Positions 31,855-40,755 of a stretch of 42,745 nucleotides of DNA are shown here, piece after piece (within the stretch, counting starts at the first letter, position 1; each line of letters begins with the position of its first letter). The position numbers were made by a program, and so were the translations under genes. Below the pieces are notes generated by a model. That model saw only the letters and a program-made list of their open reading frames with translations. It was not told where the DNA came from and did no database searches. Source of the DNA: Eubacteriales bacterium. GTDB taxonomy: Bacteria > Bacillota > Clostridia > Oscillospirales > Butyricicoccaceae. Location of the stretch: contig JAUNGZ010000004.1 of NCBI GenBank assembly GCA_030524205.1, positions 1 through 42,745 of the forward strand, in the 5' to 3' direction.

Positions 31855-32532
31855 ATGCTAACGGCTAAAAAAATCCATGAGCAGATTAATCGATTAACAA
31901 TTAATCTGATAGAAACAGGGCTGTGTGATGCGCAAAACTTCCCATCAATAAATCAGTATTCTGGTGGCATTGAAGAAGTTGGAATTAGTGATTCAAACAA
32001 TTCAATTTTCCTAAAAAGCATTCCATATTCTGAAATGTACACTCAACTTATGGAACAAAAAAACTATAATTTTAGGATGATTGATGGAGCATTAATTTCA
32101 ATGCTTTATCGCTTCAAGAACAACAATTTAGTGTCACATCGACTTTCCTTCTTCCCTTCTCCTGACTTAGAGACATTTCAAAATGAACCAGAACTCTATT
32201 GGAATGATGCGTTGTATGGGGATATTATTGACAAGAGAATTGTAACGGTTCCTATTAGGTTCGATTTCGACAATGACGAAAACACGGTAAAACCAATTAC
32301 TCACCCAATCTCGCACTTTACTTTAGGGCAATATGAGCATTGTAGGATTCCTGTAGTTGCAGCACTAACACCATACCAGTTTTTAATGTTTATAACTATA
32401 AACTTTTATCACACAGGACATCAAAAGTTTAGCAATCAATTTACAGTCTTTCATGATTGCTTTGAGGCTACCATTTTTGATGAAGAAAGAGAAATAATTC
32501 ACATTCATACCCCAAGGTATAGCGGGCATTAA
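31855..32532 (+). CDS. DUF2290 family protein, partner of the helicase
   Basis: A 225-residue protein with the features of DUF2290: HRLSFFPSPDLETF near 98-111, VPIRFDFDNDEN near 140-151, HPISHFTLGQYEHCRIPV near 156-175 and TPYQFLMFITINFYHT. The family has no known activity; the many conserved His, Asp and Arg suggest a catalytic or nucleic-acid-binding role. AAAGGAGG lies in the end of the helicase gene, ten bases before this ATG, so the two are translated together. It is a cytoplasmic protein without signal or membrane segments. DUF2290 proteins occurring beside helicases fits a defence-type pair, but I know of no named system with this exact set. Confidence 0.82.
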   Translation: MLTAKKIHEQINRLTINLIETGLCDAQNFPSINQYSGGIEEVGISDSNNSIFLKSIPYSEMYTQLMEQKNYNFRMIDGALISMLYRFKNNNLVSHRLSFFPSPDLETFQNEPELYWNDALYGDIIDKRIVTVPIRFDFDNDENTVKPITHPISHFTLGQYEHCRIPVVAALTPYQFLMFITINFYHTGHQKFSNQFTVFHDCFEATIFDEEREIIHIHTPRYSGH

Positions 32533-32940
32533 CAGTCTGTTGGTTTTTAATGAATTTAGCTTGCATCTATTTTGTACTAATAAAAATATGTACAGAGTAA
32601 GCATCAAGAGAATTGTAAAAACAAAAAGGTGATCAATTGAACTGCTCTAATAGCTTTTCAAGTCTTGCGGTTCTAGTAGCTTAGGCCACCTCAGCTGACA
32701 GGTTTGACTTTAAACAACTCTTTGCTTTCGAAGCGGACACGGTTTTCGAACGTCAGGTTAAACCGTCAATTGTTCCTTGTCTTGCAAGAGACGCGATATG
32801 TGGAACGCAAAAAACACCGTGTGGATTGGCGATCAGCTCTATAAGCCCACTCTACCGGATTTTCGACATCGTATCGCGAAAGACAGGCTGTTGGGTAAGC
32901 TGTGTAATTATCTTAACCCTGCTAAGCTAACGCAAAATAT
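32533..32940. other. Unassigned intergenic stretch after the helicase operon
   Basis: About 400 bp. Short open frames on both strands read like protein (plus strand RRDMWNAKNTVWIGDQLY at about 32790; minus strand NLTFENRVRFESKELF at about 32700-32760), but none has a start, ribosome site or recognisable family. It may hold remnants of genes at the edge of the A+T-rich insertion. Confidence 0.35.
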
Positions 32941-32941
32941 T

Positions 32942-32988
32942 AAAAAAAATCCGTACCGGCAGCCAATGGCTGCCGGTACGGATTTTTT
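32942..32988. terminator. Bidirectional terminator between the defence-like region and the SLH protein gene
   Basis: Perfect 17-bp arms (32949-32965 and 32967-32983) with a one-base centre, flanked by eight A on the left and a T6 run on the right, so a T-tract follows the stem on both strands. It ends the minus-strand SLH gene (stop at 33039) and stops plus-strand readthrough. Confidence 0.9.
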
Positions 32989-33038
32989 ATTGGCTATTTT
33001 TGCTCGAACATTACAAGCCATTCTAAACGATTTGCGTA

Positions 33039-36000
33039 TTATTCCTGCCAAGTTTCTGTGCCATTCTCAGCCGCATCAAATTTGTGTGCGTTGGCGGCCT
33101 CTTCAATGTCGTAGTAAGCCCAATGATTTCCTGTCACATCGGAGAAGGACTTGAGCGTACCGATATGAGCCTGAATGTACTCTTGATCAGGCCGGCGAGC
33201 CAGCATCCGGTTGACAATCGTCGTGACCTCGGCGCGCGTCACGGGATTTTCGGGGCGGAACGTGCCGTCCGCGTATCCGCCGATCCAGCCGTAATAGGCC
33301 GCGCCTGTGATATAATTGTGCGCCCAATGGTTCTTGGGTACATCGGTAAAGGTTTTTGTGCCGGTCACGTTTGTGGCAAAACGCATGGCGATCGTCGTAA
33401 ACTCAGCGCGGGTGATGTTCCGGTCGGGCTCATACTTGTTCTCTCCGACGCCGGAAACGATGCCCAAATCGGCGAGTGTGCGCACGGCCTCCGCGTACCA
33501 TGCGCCGTTTTGCACATCGGTAAACTGCCTGCTGCCGGAAGCCTTCTTTTCCTTAAGCAGGTTGAAGAACATCTGTGCGGCTTCCGCGCGGGTCATGTTA
33601 TGCTCAGGGCCGAAGCTGCCGTCCGTGTAACCGTTCATATACGCGCCGTGCTCTTCCACATTGAGCAGCTTGTCCACGCCGTTGGTATGCGGGTCGCCGG
33701 TCGCCGTCGTCGCAGCAAAGACGGCCGTGACGCTCACCGGCTGGTTGGATGCGGCGGGCTGCGTGTAACTGTATTTCCCGTTCCCTTCGTCCGTGAGCTT
33801 GATTTCGCTGCCCTTCTTATCCGTTACCGTCAGCTTGTCAAGCTGATAGCCCGGGTCGGGAACGACCGTGATCGTCACCTTGGCATTCGCGGCAGGATTT
33901 TTGGGAGACACCGTTACCGTGCCGTGGCTGGGCTTGTTTACATTGACGCTGCCCGAGGAGCCGGAAGAACCGGAGGAGCCGCTGCCGCTGTGGGTGCCGG
34001 AATTGCCCGGATTCTCATTCTCGGCGGGAACGTCGCCCGCGAAAACCGGATCGTCAGACCAGACGATGGCATACGTCGAATAGAGATGGGATTCAAAGGT
34101 GATTTTGGTGCCGGAAGCCTTGGAGGGAATGCGCTGCGCCGTGCCCTCGTGCACCCGGATCACATTGTAATACTTATGGTTTTGGATCGCGCTCGGGATG
34201 GGCAGGGTGATCGTGATGGGCTGCGGCACCTCCTTCACCTTGCTGGTGTCGGTCGATACCAGCTGGCTGCCCTCGGTCACCTTGACCTCCTTTTCAATGG
34301 ATACATCGAAATACGCGCCGACCTCGGCGCCCTTGGCCGCCGCCTCCGCGTTGCGCACATCCAGAACCGGCGCGGCGTCGGTGACGTCCTCAGCCTTCAG
34401 CGAAAGGGTAACAGCCACATTCTTGCTGCTGGCCGCGTCCACCTCTTCGCTGTCAAGCAGCAGGCCGCGCTGCGCGCTGAGCTGCTCCCTGGCTTCGGCG
34501 GTGTTCTGAATGCCGTTTGCGTTTGCAGCAACCGCCAGCTTGCCCGCCAGCAGGCTTTCCAGCTTGCCGGAAAGCTTGCCGACCTCCGTTGAGGAAACCT
34601 GCTTTTTCTGCTCGGTGGTCAGGCTGCCGAACGCCGCGACAGCGTTCTTTACGTTCTCCAACGTGCCGCTTGCGCCGTTTGCGGATTCGATGTTCTGAAT
34701 AACTGTCTGAAGCGCAGCGGCGGGACTCATCGTCAGCCTGCCGCCTTCGCCGGTGATGGCCGCGCTAGTGCTGGTTCCGGTTTCCGACCATGTGCCGTAA
34801 GTCACCTTACCGTCCTTGTCCACGGTGACAGCGGCGGTCAGTGTGGCTTTCTTCTCCGCGTTTTCCGGGTCGTTTACGGTGACGGTGGCGATGTAGCTGC
34901 CCTCGGGAATGCCGGTGACGGAGAACGTACCGTCGCTCGGGCTGATCGCGGAGGCGCCCCAAGTCTTATTGGGATTTGTGCCGGTGAGCTTGATCTCCGC
35001 GTCGGAGGGGAACGTGCCGGCCGCGTATTTCAGCTCGCCCTCCACCTTATGGGCGGGGATCGTGAGCACCTTGTCTCCGGTGAGCGCGCCGCTTGCGACG
35101 GTGATCTCCTTTTCGGTTTTCATGCCGCCCTGCTCGACTGTGACGATGTAGGCGCCGTCGGGCAAATCGGATACGTCCAGCTTGCCGTCCGCAACCTTCA
35201 CCTTATCGGATTCAGGGTCTTTAGTCGGCGCTTTGCCTGCGACGGTGATCTTGGCGGCGGTCGCGGTCGCGTCGCTCGTATCCACAGGCAGCAGGCCGCC
35301 GTCCGGGCCAATCACGGTCAGCTTGCTGTTTTCCGCCTGCAGCAACATATCGGCTGTTTTATGTCCGTCAGACTCACTGATCGTGCCCTCGGCGGTCTCG
35401 CCGTTTGCAGATGCGGACACGGTTGCTCCATCGGGTACGTTGGGAATGACATAGCGGCCGTTTTTATCTGCCGTCGCGGCGGCAAGCACGTTGCCGTCCT
35501 TATCCTTTACGACCACGGCCGCGCCCGCGGCGGGCTGTCCCTCGCTGTTTGTGACCGCGCCGGTCAGCAGCTTGCCCTTGGTATTCTCCTTCAGGGCGTT
35601 CGAGCCGTCCGAGACGCCGTCCAGCGTGATATTGGTGCTGCCGGTGACCTTGCCGTTCTGATCGACGTTAAACGGGCCGGCCGCGCCGTTTGTGCCGCTC
35701 ACGTCGACGCTGGCGTGATAGGGGCCGTTCGCGGGGTCGAGCCCCTCTACGGCCCAGCCGCCGCCCTCGCCGGTGGTGATCGTCGCGGGCGTGGTGGGAG
35801 CCACCTTGTTGCCGTCTTTATCCAGAATAGTGACCGCGGCGCCCGTGACAGGCTTGCCGTCCTTATCCATGACAATGCCGGAAATCACGTTGGAATGCGT
35901 GGGCTTGGTCTCGGGCAGAGAAATATTTGCATCCGTCTTATCGGTATTGCCGACGGTTACGTTCGCCTGCGCCGTCTTGCCGCCGGGCGCGGCAACGGCA

Positions 36001-39000
36001 ACCGGATAGTCGCCGGCGGGCACGCCCGCAATATAATACTTACCGTCTGCGTCCGTGGTTACGGTGACCTTTCTTGTGCCTGCGGTGGTGAGGCCGCCGT
36101 CCTTGTCCACATTCTGCACCGGAACCGTGACGGTGACGCTCGCGCCCGAAACGGGCGTGCCGCCATCCCTTACCGTGCCCGAAACCACATGGCCGGGAAC
36201 GGGAACGATATCCATGCTCTTATACGGCGCGAGGGGTCTTGCGGCATGGTTTGCGTCCACACGGATCTCTGTAATGCCCGTGACCGCGGTACTGACCACC
36301 GTGCCGGCGGCCTTGACGACATAGTCGCCCGCCGGAAGAGCGCTGGTATCCAGCACATACGCGCCCGCGTCGTCGGTGATAACCACACTGCTGCCAGTGG
36401 GGAGGGTGACCGCTGCGCCGGTGGCCTTGTTGAGAACGGTGATTGCCGCGCCCTTCATCGGCTCGCCCGTGGCGGGATTGGTAACAAGGCCGACAGCGAG
36501 GTTCGTTTCCTCTTTCTTTACTTCGATATCCGCAAGCGTCTGCGGCTGTGTTTTCGCAAACGTCACGGTGCTGGCCGCGCCGCCCTTGGCGGACTCGACC
36601 ACAAGCGTATACGCGCCGGGAAGGAGCACGCCGGACTCAGCCTCGATTGTGTACTTGCCGTCCTTGTCCGTTTTGGCGGTCAGCTTCTTGGTTCCGCCGT
36701 CGGTGGTGGCGACCACGACGCTTACCGCAGCGCCCTCCACGGGAGTATTGCTTTCGTCCTTCACAATGCCGCTCGCCTGCATCGCGCCGACCTTGGCGAC
36801 CGGCGTGCCGGGCAGCGTGGGAACGCCGATTGCGCCGTCCTCCGTGTGCGGACGCAGCACAACCTCATATTCCTTATTGGGGTCCAGACCGTCGAAAACG
36901 AGATCAGCGGAGCCCGTGCCCTGCTGCCAGCCATCGGCGGCGCTGCCGGCCGCCGTGTCCACGGGGGCAACGACCTTGCCGGTGGCCTTTTCCACCACGG
37001 CGTAGTCGTACTTTGCATTCGTGCCGTCCCCCTTGACGGTGATCTTGTCTTTGCCGGGGTTTTTCGCCGCGTCGGCGGCGTTGGTATCGCGCTCCAGCTT
37101 GTCCGCCGCAACCGCCGCGTCCGCCGGGGTTACGATTGCCGCGCCGGCGTCCTTCTTGCTTTCCGTGGTAACCTCGTTGCCGCTGCCTGCTCCCTTCACG
37201 GGCTTTGCCACAACGGTGTACTTGGTTTCGGGATCCAGTCCGGTAAAGCTGACCGCGCCGTTGACCGGAGCGGTCCAAGCGCCCTGATCAACCGCTTTTC
37301 CATCCTTATCCACCAAGCCGTACACCATATCCTGATCGGCGGGCTTGACCGTGATGGTGGCTGTCGACGAGTCGTCCGCCCCCTTCACGATGGAGCCGGA
37401 AAGCTGCTCTTCGGCCACAGCCGGGATCGCCTTGGACGGGCCGACGGGGTTCTCGACCTTCGCCGGGGCCTCCGCGTCCTTCGGCAGCGTGACGACGGTG
37501 TATTCCTCGCCCACGTTCAGCGGTGCGAAGGTCAGTGCGCCGCCTGTTCCGGTCTGCCAACCGGCCGCGCCGCCGACCACGTTGCCGTCTTTATCCACTA
37601 CGGCGTACTTGGTATCCGTTTTGGTGTCCTGCACCGTGACAGCGCCCTTGCCCGCGTCGGTAACGCCCGCGCTCACGTCGCCGGGCTTCACGGTGGAACC
37701 GGGCACCGGCACGCCCGCGCCAGGCAGGGAGGCGGGAGTACCGTTCGTGCGGGTCACAACCGTGTAATCCTCGCCGGGGGTGAGGCCGTCAAACGTCAAT
37801 GCGCCGCCATTACCAGCTTTCCAGTCGCCGACCACGTTGCCGTTCTTATCCAAAACGGCATAGTCCTGTCCGTTCTTAGCCGGATTCACAACAATTTTAT
37901 CCTTGCCGTCGACATCGCCGTCCAGACGGCTTACGTCCTTGCCCATTACATCGGTAAAGTCACTGGCGGGCGTTTTCACGTCAACGCCCTGCTCCTTTTT
38001 ATCGCTGGGCTTGCCGGTGTCTTCGCCTCCGGCGGGCTTGGGACGCGCCACGACCTTGTATTCCGCACCTGCGTCCAAGCCGGGGAACTCCACCTTGCCG
38101 CCGTCAACGTCTTTCCAGCCGCCGTCCTTGCCGTCGAGCAAGTCGTTGCCGTCCTTATCCACCAGCCCATACTGCATATCCGGATCAGCGGGGCTGACGG
38201 TAATGGTAGCGCTTGCGCCGCCGGTCTCGTCCGTTTGAATCGATGCGGAGAGCTGGCTGTCCGTCGCGGCGGGAATCCGCACGCTCGGTCCGGCCAGCGC
38301 GCCCGGCTCGCTGGGATAGGGGCTGTCGCCGTCGGGCTTGGCAGTGTTGCCGCCCTCGACAGTGCCGTCTTTATCCGCCGCATTGTCCTTGGGCAGGGTT
38401 ACCACGGTGTATTCGCCGCCCACGGGCAGGCCGGAAATATCCAAAGCGCCGCCGCTGCCGGTGATCCAGCCGTCCTTATCGGTCTCGCCGCCCCCGGTAA
38501 CGGGAGCGACCACCTTGCCCGTGGCTGTGTCCACCACGGCGTACTTCGTGTTTTCATTGGTCTTCGCAATGGTGAGCTTGCCCTTGCCTTTTTCGTCCGC
38601 GCCCAGCGTTACGTCGCCGGGCTTCACGGTGGCGGCGGAAACCGTCACGCCGGGCGTGTGCAGGGACGCGTCCTTGCCGTCTCCCGCCGGGGTGCGGGTC
38701 ACGACCTCGTAATCCTTTTTCGGGTCGAGATTATCAAAGGTCAGAGCGGTTTCGCCCGCGCCCGTTTGCCAGCTCCCGACGACCGCTCCGGTCTCCTTGT
38801 CGATCACGGCGTATTCCTGCGAGGTTACGGTGGGTTTCAGGACGATCTTGTCCTTGTCGCCGCTGCCGTCCTCGCGGGTGATGCTGCCGCCTACTTCCTT
38901 GATATCCCCGGCGGGCGTGGTGACGGCGGTGCCGTCCTCTTTTTTTGCGGTGGTTGCAGTCGTTTCGTCTGTAGCGGGCTTTGCGACCACAGTGTATTTT

Positions 39001-40616
39001 ACGCCGGGATCGAGATTGTCAAAAACGACCTTGCCGTTCTCCGGGTCTGTCCAGCCCTTGACCTCACTGCCGCTCGCGTCCATCAGGCCGTACTGCAAGC
39101 CGTTCGCCGCCGGAGAAACGGTGATTATCGTTTTCCCGGGATGGCTCTCGTCCACGTCAGCCTTGGCGGTCACGTTTTTGTCCACGGCGGGCACCTTGAC
39201 GTCCTTGCCCGCGTCTTTTTTGTCAGCAGGGTCGGCCGTCGAGCTGTCATCGTGCAGCTGGGTCACAACCTGATAGCCGCTGCCCGCGGGAACGGGGCTA
39301 AAGGTGAGCGGGCCGTTTTCTGTGTGAAACCAGCCTTTTTCGTCGGCGGTTACCGGAGCGCCGTTCTTGTCAGTGGCGGTAAGCCCGGTCACGGCGCTCC
39401 CGTCCTTATCCAGCAGGGCGTAGTCGGTGTTTGACAGGCCCGGGACTTCAATATAGCCCTTGCCGGTGTCAAACTCGATACCAGCCGTGCCGCTCGCCGC
39501 GCCGTAAGCCTTGGTCTCGTCCACGGAAATTACGATCGGGCCGGTGACCTTGTCAGCCGCGACCGTGACCGCGCCGGTTTTGGGATTATAAGTAAAATCA
39601 GTGCCCGCGTTCAGCGCCGTACCGCCCACCGTGACGGTAAAAGCGTCAGCGCTTTCGGGCAGCGTATAGCCGTTTTTCGCCGTAAAAGTGGCGGTGTAGG
39701 CCGTGTTATCCGTAGCGCTGTTATTGCCGCTCACTGTCAGCTTGGTAAGACTGCTGGGCAGCATTACGTTGTAGCCTTTTCTCTCGGCATTGGGCACAGT
39801 CGCAGTTACATTGTTTTGCAGTGTGCCAGAAATCGAGGCGGACTCTTTGTTGGTGGCTCTCGAATAGGTAAGCCCCGTGCCGGCCAAAGCCGGCATGCTG
39901 GCGGGCATCTCATAGCCGGTATTTGCTTTCAGTACAATCGTAGTGATAGCGGTGCTGCCGCTCACCTTTTCTTGTTTCAAAGCGCCGCCCATGGAGGTCA
40001 TATTTGCGCCGAGCGTAAGATTCAGCGTCCAATTGGCAAATTTACCACCTAAAATAATATCGTTGCCATTCATTTTATCTATGGCTGCCCCTGCAACGAA
40101 ACCGTTTTCTCGTGCTATTTCAATCTCAACCGTTACGGGTTTTGTCGGGTCGTAGTCCGACCATGTTCCCTTATTCTGCACGCTCGCGCCCGTAAACGAC
40201 ATATCAGTGAAATCACTTCCCATTTGATAGAGCGATGCTACGTCAATTGATGTCGCGTCTATTCCCAATTTCTTTCCGGCAATCGTGATATTTTTACCGT
40301 CCTTCTTCTGAATAAGATAAACCTCGAACCCGGTTAATACTGCACCGCTTTCATACTTATCAGCCGCGCTTTCTATGCTGCTCCAAGATAGAACCGAGGT
40401 ATTTGCATTCCAAGCGAGCGTATCCGTCAGATAAACTTTTAGTTCTATGGATGAAGCTTTGCCATCTCCTTTACGAGCCTCATCGACCGTTCCATCATTA
40501 TTTATGCCCGTATCCCACGGATATGTAGACGCCGCAAACGCCACGGTAGGCAGCATGGACGCGACCATGCACACCGCCAGCAGCAGAGAGAGCGCCCTTC
40601 GTTTTAATCGTTTCAT
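33039..40616 (-). CDS. Giant SLH-anchored surface protein with higher-order repeats
   Basis: 2,525 residues; GAGGAG precedes the ATG. Signal peptide 1-29 (cleavage near VAFAAS); N-terminal beta region to about 370; nine related repeats of about 95-105 residues (about 375-1275), each built around 'YAVVDKDG...GW...G.ALTFDGLDPG.EYTVVT'; five to seven carboxypeptidase-regulatory/CnaB-like beta domains (about 1275-1950) with motifs such as SGTVRDGGTPVSGA and TDADGKYYIAGVPAG; a helical region to about 2200; Gly/Ser linker; an InlB-like beta repeat; three SLH repeats (about 2310-2490) and a trailing GNHWAYYDIEEAANAH segment. It is a wall-bound fibrous protein with no enzymatic motif, probably an adhesin, stalk or S-layer-associated protein. 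It is a single-gene unit ending at the bidirectional terminator. Confidence 0.88.
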   Translation of the reverse strand: MKRLKRRALSLLLAVCMVASMLPTVAFAASTYPWDTGINNDGTVDEARKGDGKASSIELKVYLTDTLAWNANTSVLSWSSIESAADKYESGAVLTGFEVYLIQKKDGKNITIAGKKLGIDATSIDVASLYQMGSDFTDMSFTGASVQNKGTWSDYDPTKPVTVEIEIARENGFVAGAAIDKMNGNDIILGGKFANWTLNLTLGANMTSMGGALKQEKVSGSTAITTIVLKANTGYEMPASMPALAGTGLTYSRATNKESASISGTLQNNVTATVPNAERKGYNVMLPSSLTKLTVSGNNSATDNTAYTATFTAKNGYTLPESADAFTVTVGGTALNAGTDFTYNPKTGAVTVAADKVTGPIVISVDETKAYGAASGTAGIEFDTGKGYIEVPGLSNTDYALLDKDGSAVTGLTATDKNGAPVTADEKGWFHTENGPLTFSPVPAGSGYQVVTQLHDDSSTADPADKKDAGKDVKVPAVDKNVTAKADVDESHPGKTIITVSPAANGLQYGLMDASGSEVKGWTDPENGKVVFDNLDPGVKYTVVAKPATDETTATTAKKEDGTAVTTPAGDIKEVGGSITREDGSGDKDKIVLKPTVTSQEYAVIDKETGAVVGSWQTGAGETALTFDNLDPKKDYEVVTRTPAGDGKDASLHTPGVTVSAATVKPGDVTLGADEKGKGKLTIAKTNENTKYAVVDTATGKVVAPVTGGGETDKDGWITGSGGALDISGLPVGGEYTVVTLPKDNAADKDGTVEGGNTAKPDGDSPYPSEPGALAGPSVRIPAATDSQLSASIQTDETGGASATITVSPADPDMQYGLVDKDGNDLLDGKDGGWKDVDGGKVEFPGLDAGAEYKVVARPKPAGGEDTGKPSDKKEQGVDVKTPASDFTDVMGKDVSRLDGDVDGKDKIVVNPAKNGQDYAVLDKNGNVVGDWKAGNGGALTFDGLTPGEDYTVVTRTNGTPASLPGAGVPVPGSTVKPGDVSAGVTDAGKGAVTVQDTKTDTKYAVVDKDGNVVGGAAGWQTGTGGALTFAPLNVGEEYTVVTLPKDAEAPAKVENPVGPSKAIPAVAEEQLSGSIVKGADDSSTATITVKPADQDMVYGLVDKDGKAVDQGAWTAPVNGAVSFTGLDPETKYTVVAKPVKGAGSGNEVTTESKKDAGAAIVTPADAAVAADKLERDTNAADAAKNPGKDKITVKGDGTNAKYDYAVVEKATGKVVAPVDTAAGSAADGWQQGTGSADLVFDGLDPNKEYEVVLRPHTEDGAIGVPTLPGTPVAKVGAMQASGIVKDESNTPVEGAAVSVVVATTDGGTKKLTAKTDKDGKYTIEAESGVLLPGAYTLVVESAKGGAASTVTFAKTQPQTLADIEVKKEETNLAVGLVTNPATGEPMKGAAITVLNKATGAAVTLPTGSSVVITDDAGAYVLDTSALPAGDYVVKAAGTVVSTAVTGITEIRVDANHAARPLAPYKSMDIVPVPGHVVSGTVRDGGTPVSGASVTVTVPVQNVDKDGGLTTAGTRKVTVTTDADGKYYIAGVPAGDYPVAVAAPGGKTAQANVTVGNTDKTDANISLPETKPTHSNVISGIVMDKDGKPVTGAAVTILDKDGNKVAPTTPATITTGEGGGWAVEGLDPANGPYHASVDVSGTNGAAGPFNVDQNGKVTGSTNITLDGVSDGSNALKENTKGKLLTGAVTNSEGQPAAGAAVVVKDKDGNVLAAATADKNGRYVIPNVPDGATVSASANGETAEGTISESDGHKTADMLLQAENSKLTVIGPDGGLLPVDTSDATATAAKITVAGKAPTKDPESDKVKVADGKLDVSDLPDGAYIVTVEQGGMKTEKEITVASGALTGDKVLTIPAHKVEGELKYAAGTFPSDAEIKLTGTNPNKTWGASAISPSDGTFSVTGIPEGSYIATVTVNDPENAEKKATLTAAVTVDKDGKVTYGTWSETGTSTSAAITGEGGRLTMSPAAALQTVIQNIESANGASGTLENVKNAVAAFGSLTTEQKKQVSSTEVGKLSGKLESLLAGKLAVAANANGIQNTAEAREQLSAQRGLLLDSEEVDAASSKNVAVTLSLKAEDVTDAAPVLDVRNAEAAAKGAEVGAYFDVSIEKEVKVTEGSQLVSTDTSKVKEVPQPITITLPIPSAIQNHKYYNVIRVHEGTAQRIPSKASGTKITFESHLYSTYAIVWSDDPVFAGDVPAENENPGNSGTHSGSGSSGSSGSSGSVNVNKPSHGTVTVSPKNPAANAKVTITVVPDPGYQLDKLTVTDKKGSEIKLTDEGNGKYSYTQPAASNQPVSVTAVFAATTATGDPHTNGVDKLLNVEEHGAYMNGYTDGSFGPEHNMTRAEAAQMFFNLLKEKKASGSRQFTDVQNGAWYAEAVRTLADLGIVSGVGENKYEPDRNITRAEFTTIAMRFATNVTGTKTFTDVPKNHWAHNYITGAAYYGWIGGYADGTFRPENPVTRAEVTTIVNRMLARRPDQEYIQAHIGTLKSFSDVTGNHWAYYDIEEAANAHKFDAAENGTETWQE

Positions 40617-40653
40617 CCCAACATCTCCTCAATTCATATATGATATATGGTAA

Positions 40654-40740
40654 AGGCCGTGAAGGCCTATTGTCTTTAGGTTCGCCCTTATGCCCCAGCC
40701 CTGCTGGGGCATAAGGGTACCCCCCTAGGGGGGTACCCTT
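40654..40740. repeat. Cluster of perfect hairpins upstream of the giant surface protein gene
   Basis: Three dyads in a row: AGGCC/GGCCT (40654-40668); perfect 14-bp arms starting CCCTTATGCC (40685-40698 with 40704-40717, 5-base loop); and a perfect 28-bp palindrome (40713-40740) centred on CCTAGG, sharing AAGGG with the previous arm. No T-tract follows on either strand, so these do not look like standard terminators, although they lie downstream of the mscS stop codon. Confidence 0.85.
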
Positions 40741-40755
40741 CCTTTTTCCTCCAAT

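Noticed and set aside
35049-39434. A 1,461-codon open frame on the plus strand
   Set aside because: It lies entirely antisense to the repeat region of the giant SLH protein; its length follows from the G+C-rich repetitive codons opposite. It has no ribosome site and no recognisable domain.
33039-40616. CRISPR array or tandem DNA repeat in the giant gene
   Set aside because: The repeats are diverged protein domains of about 100 residues inside one open frame, not short identical repeats with spacers. No CRISPR array or cas gene is seen anywhere in the window.
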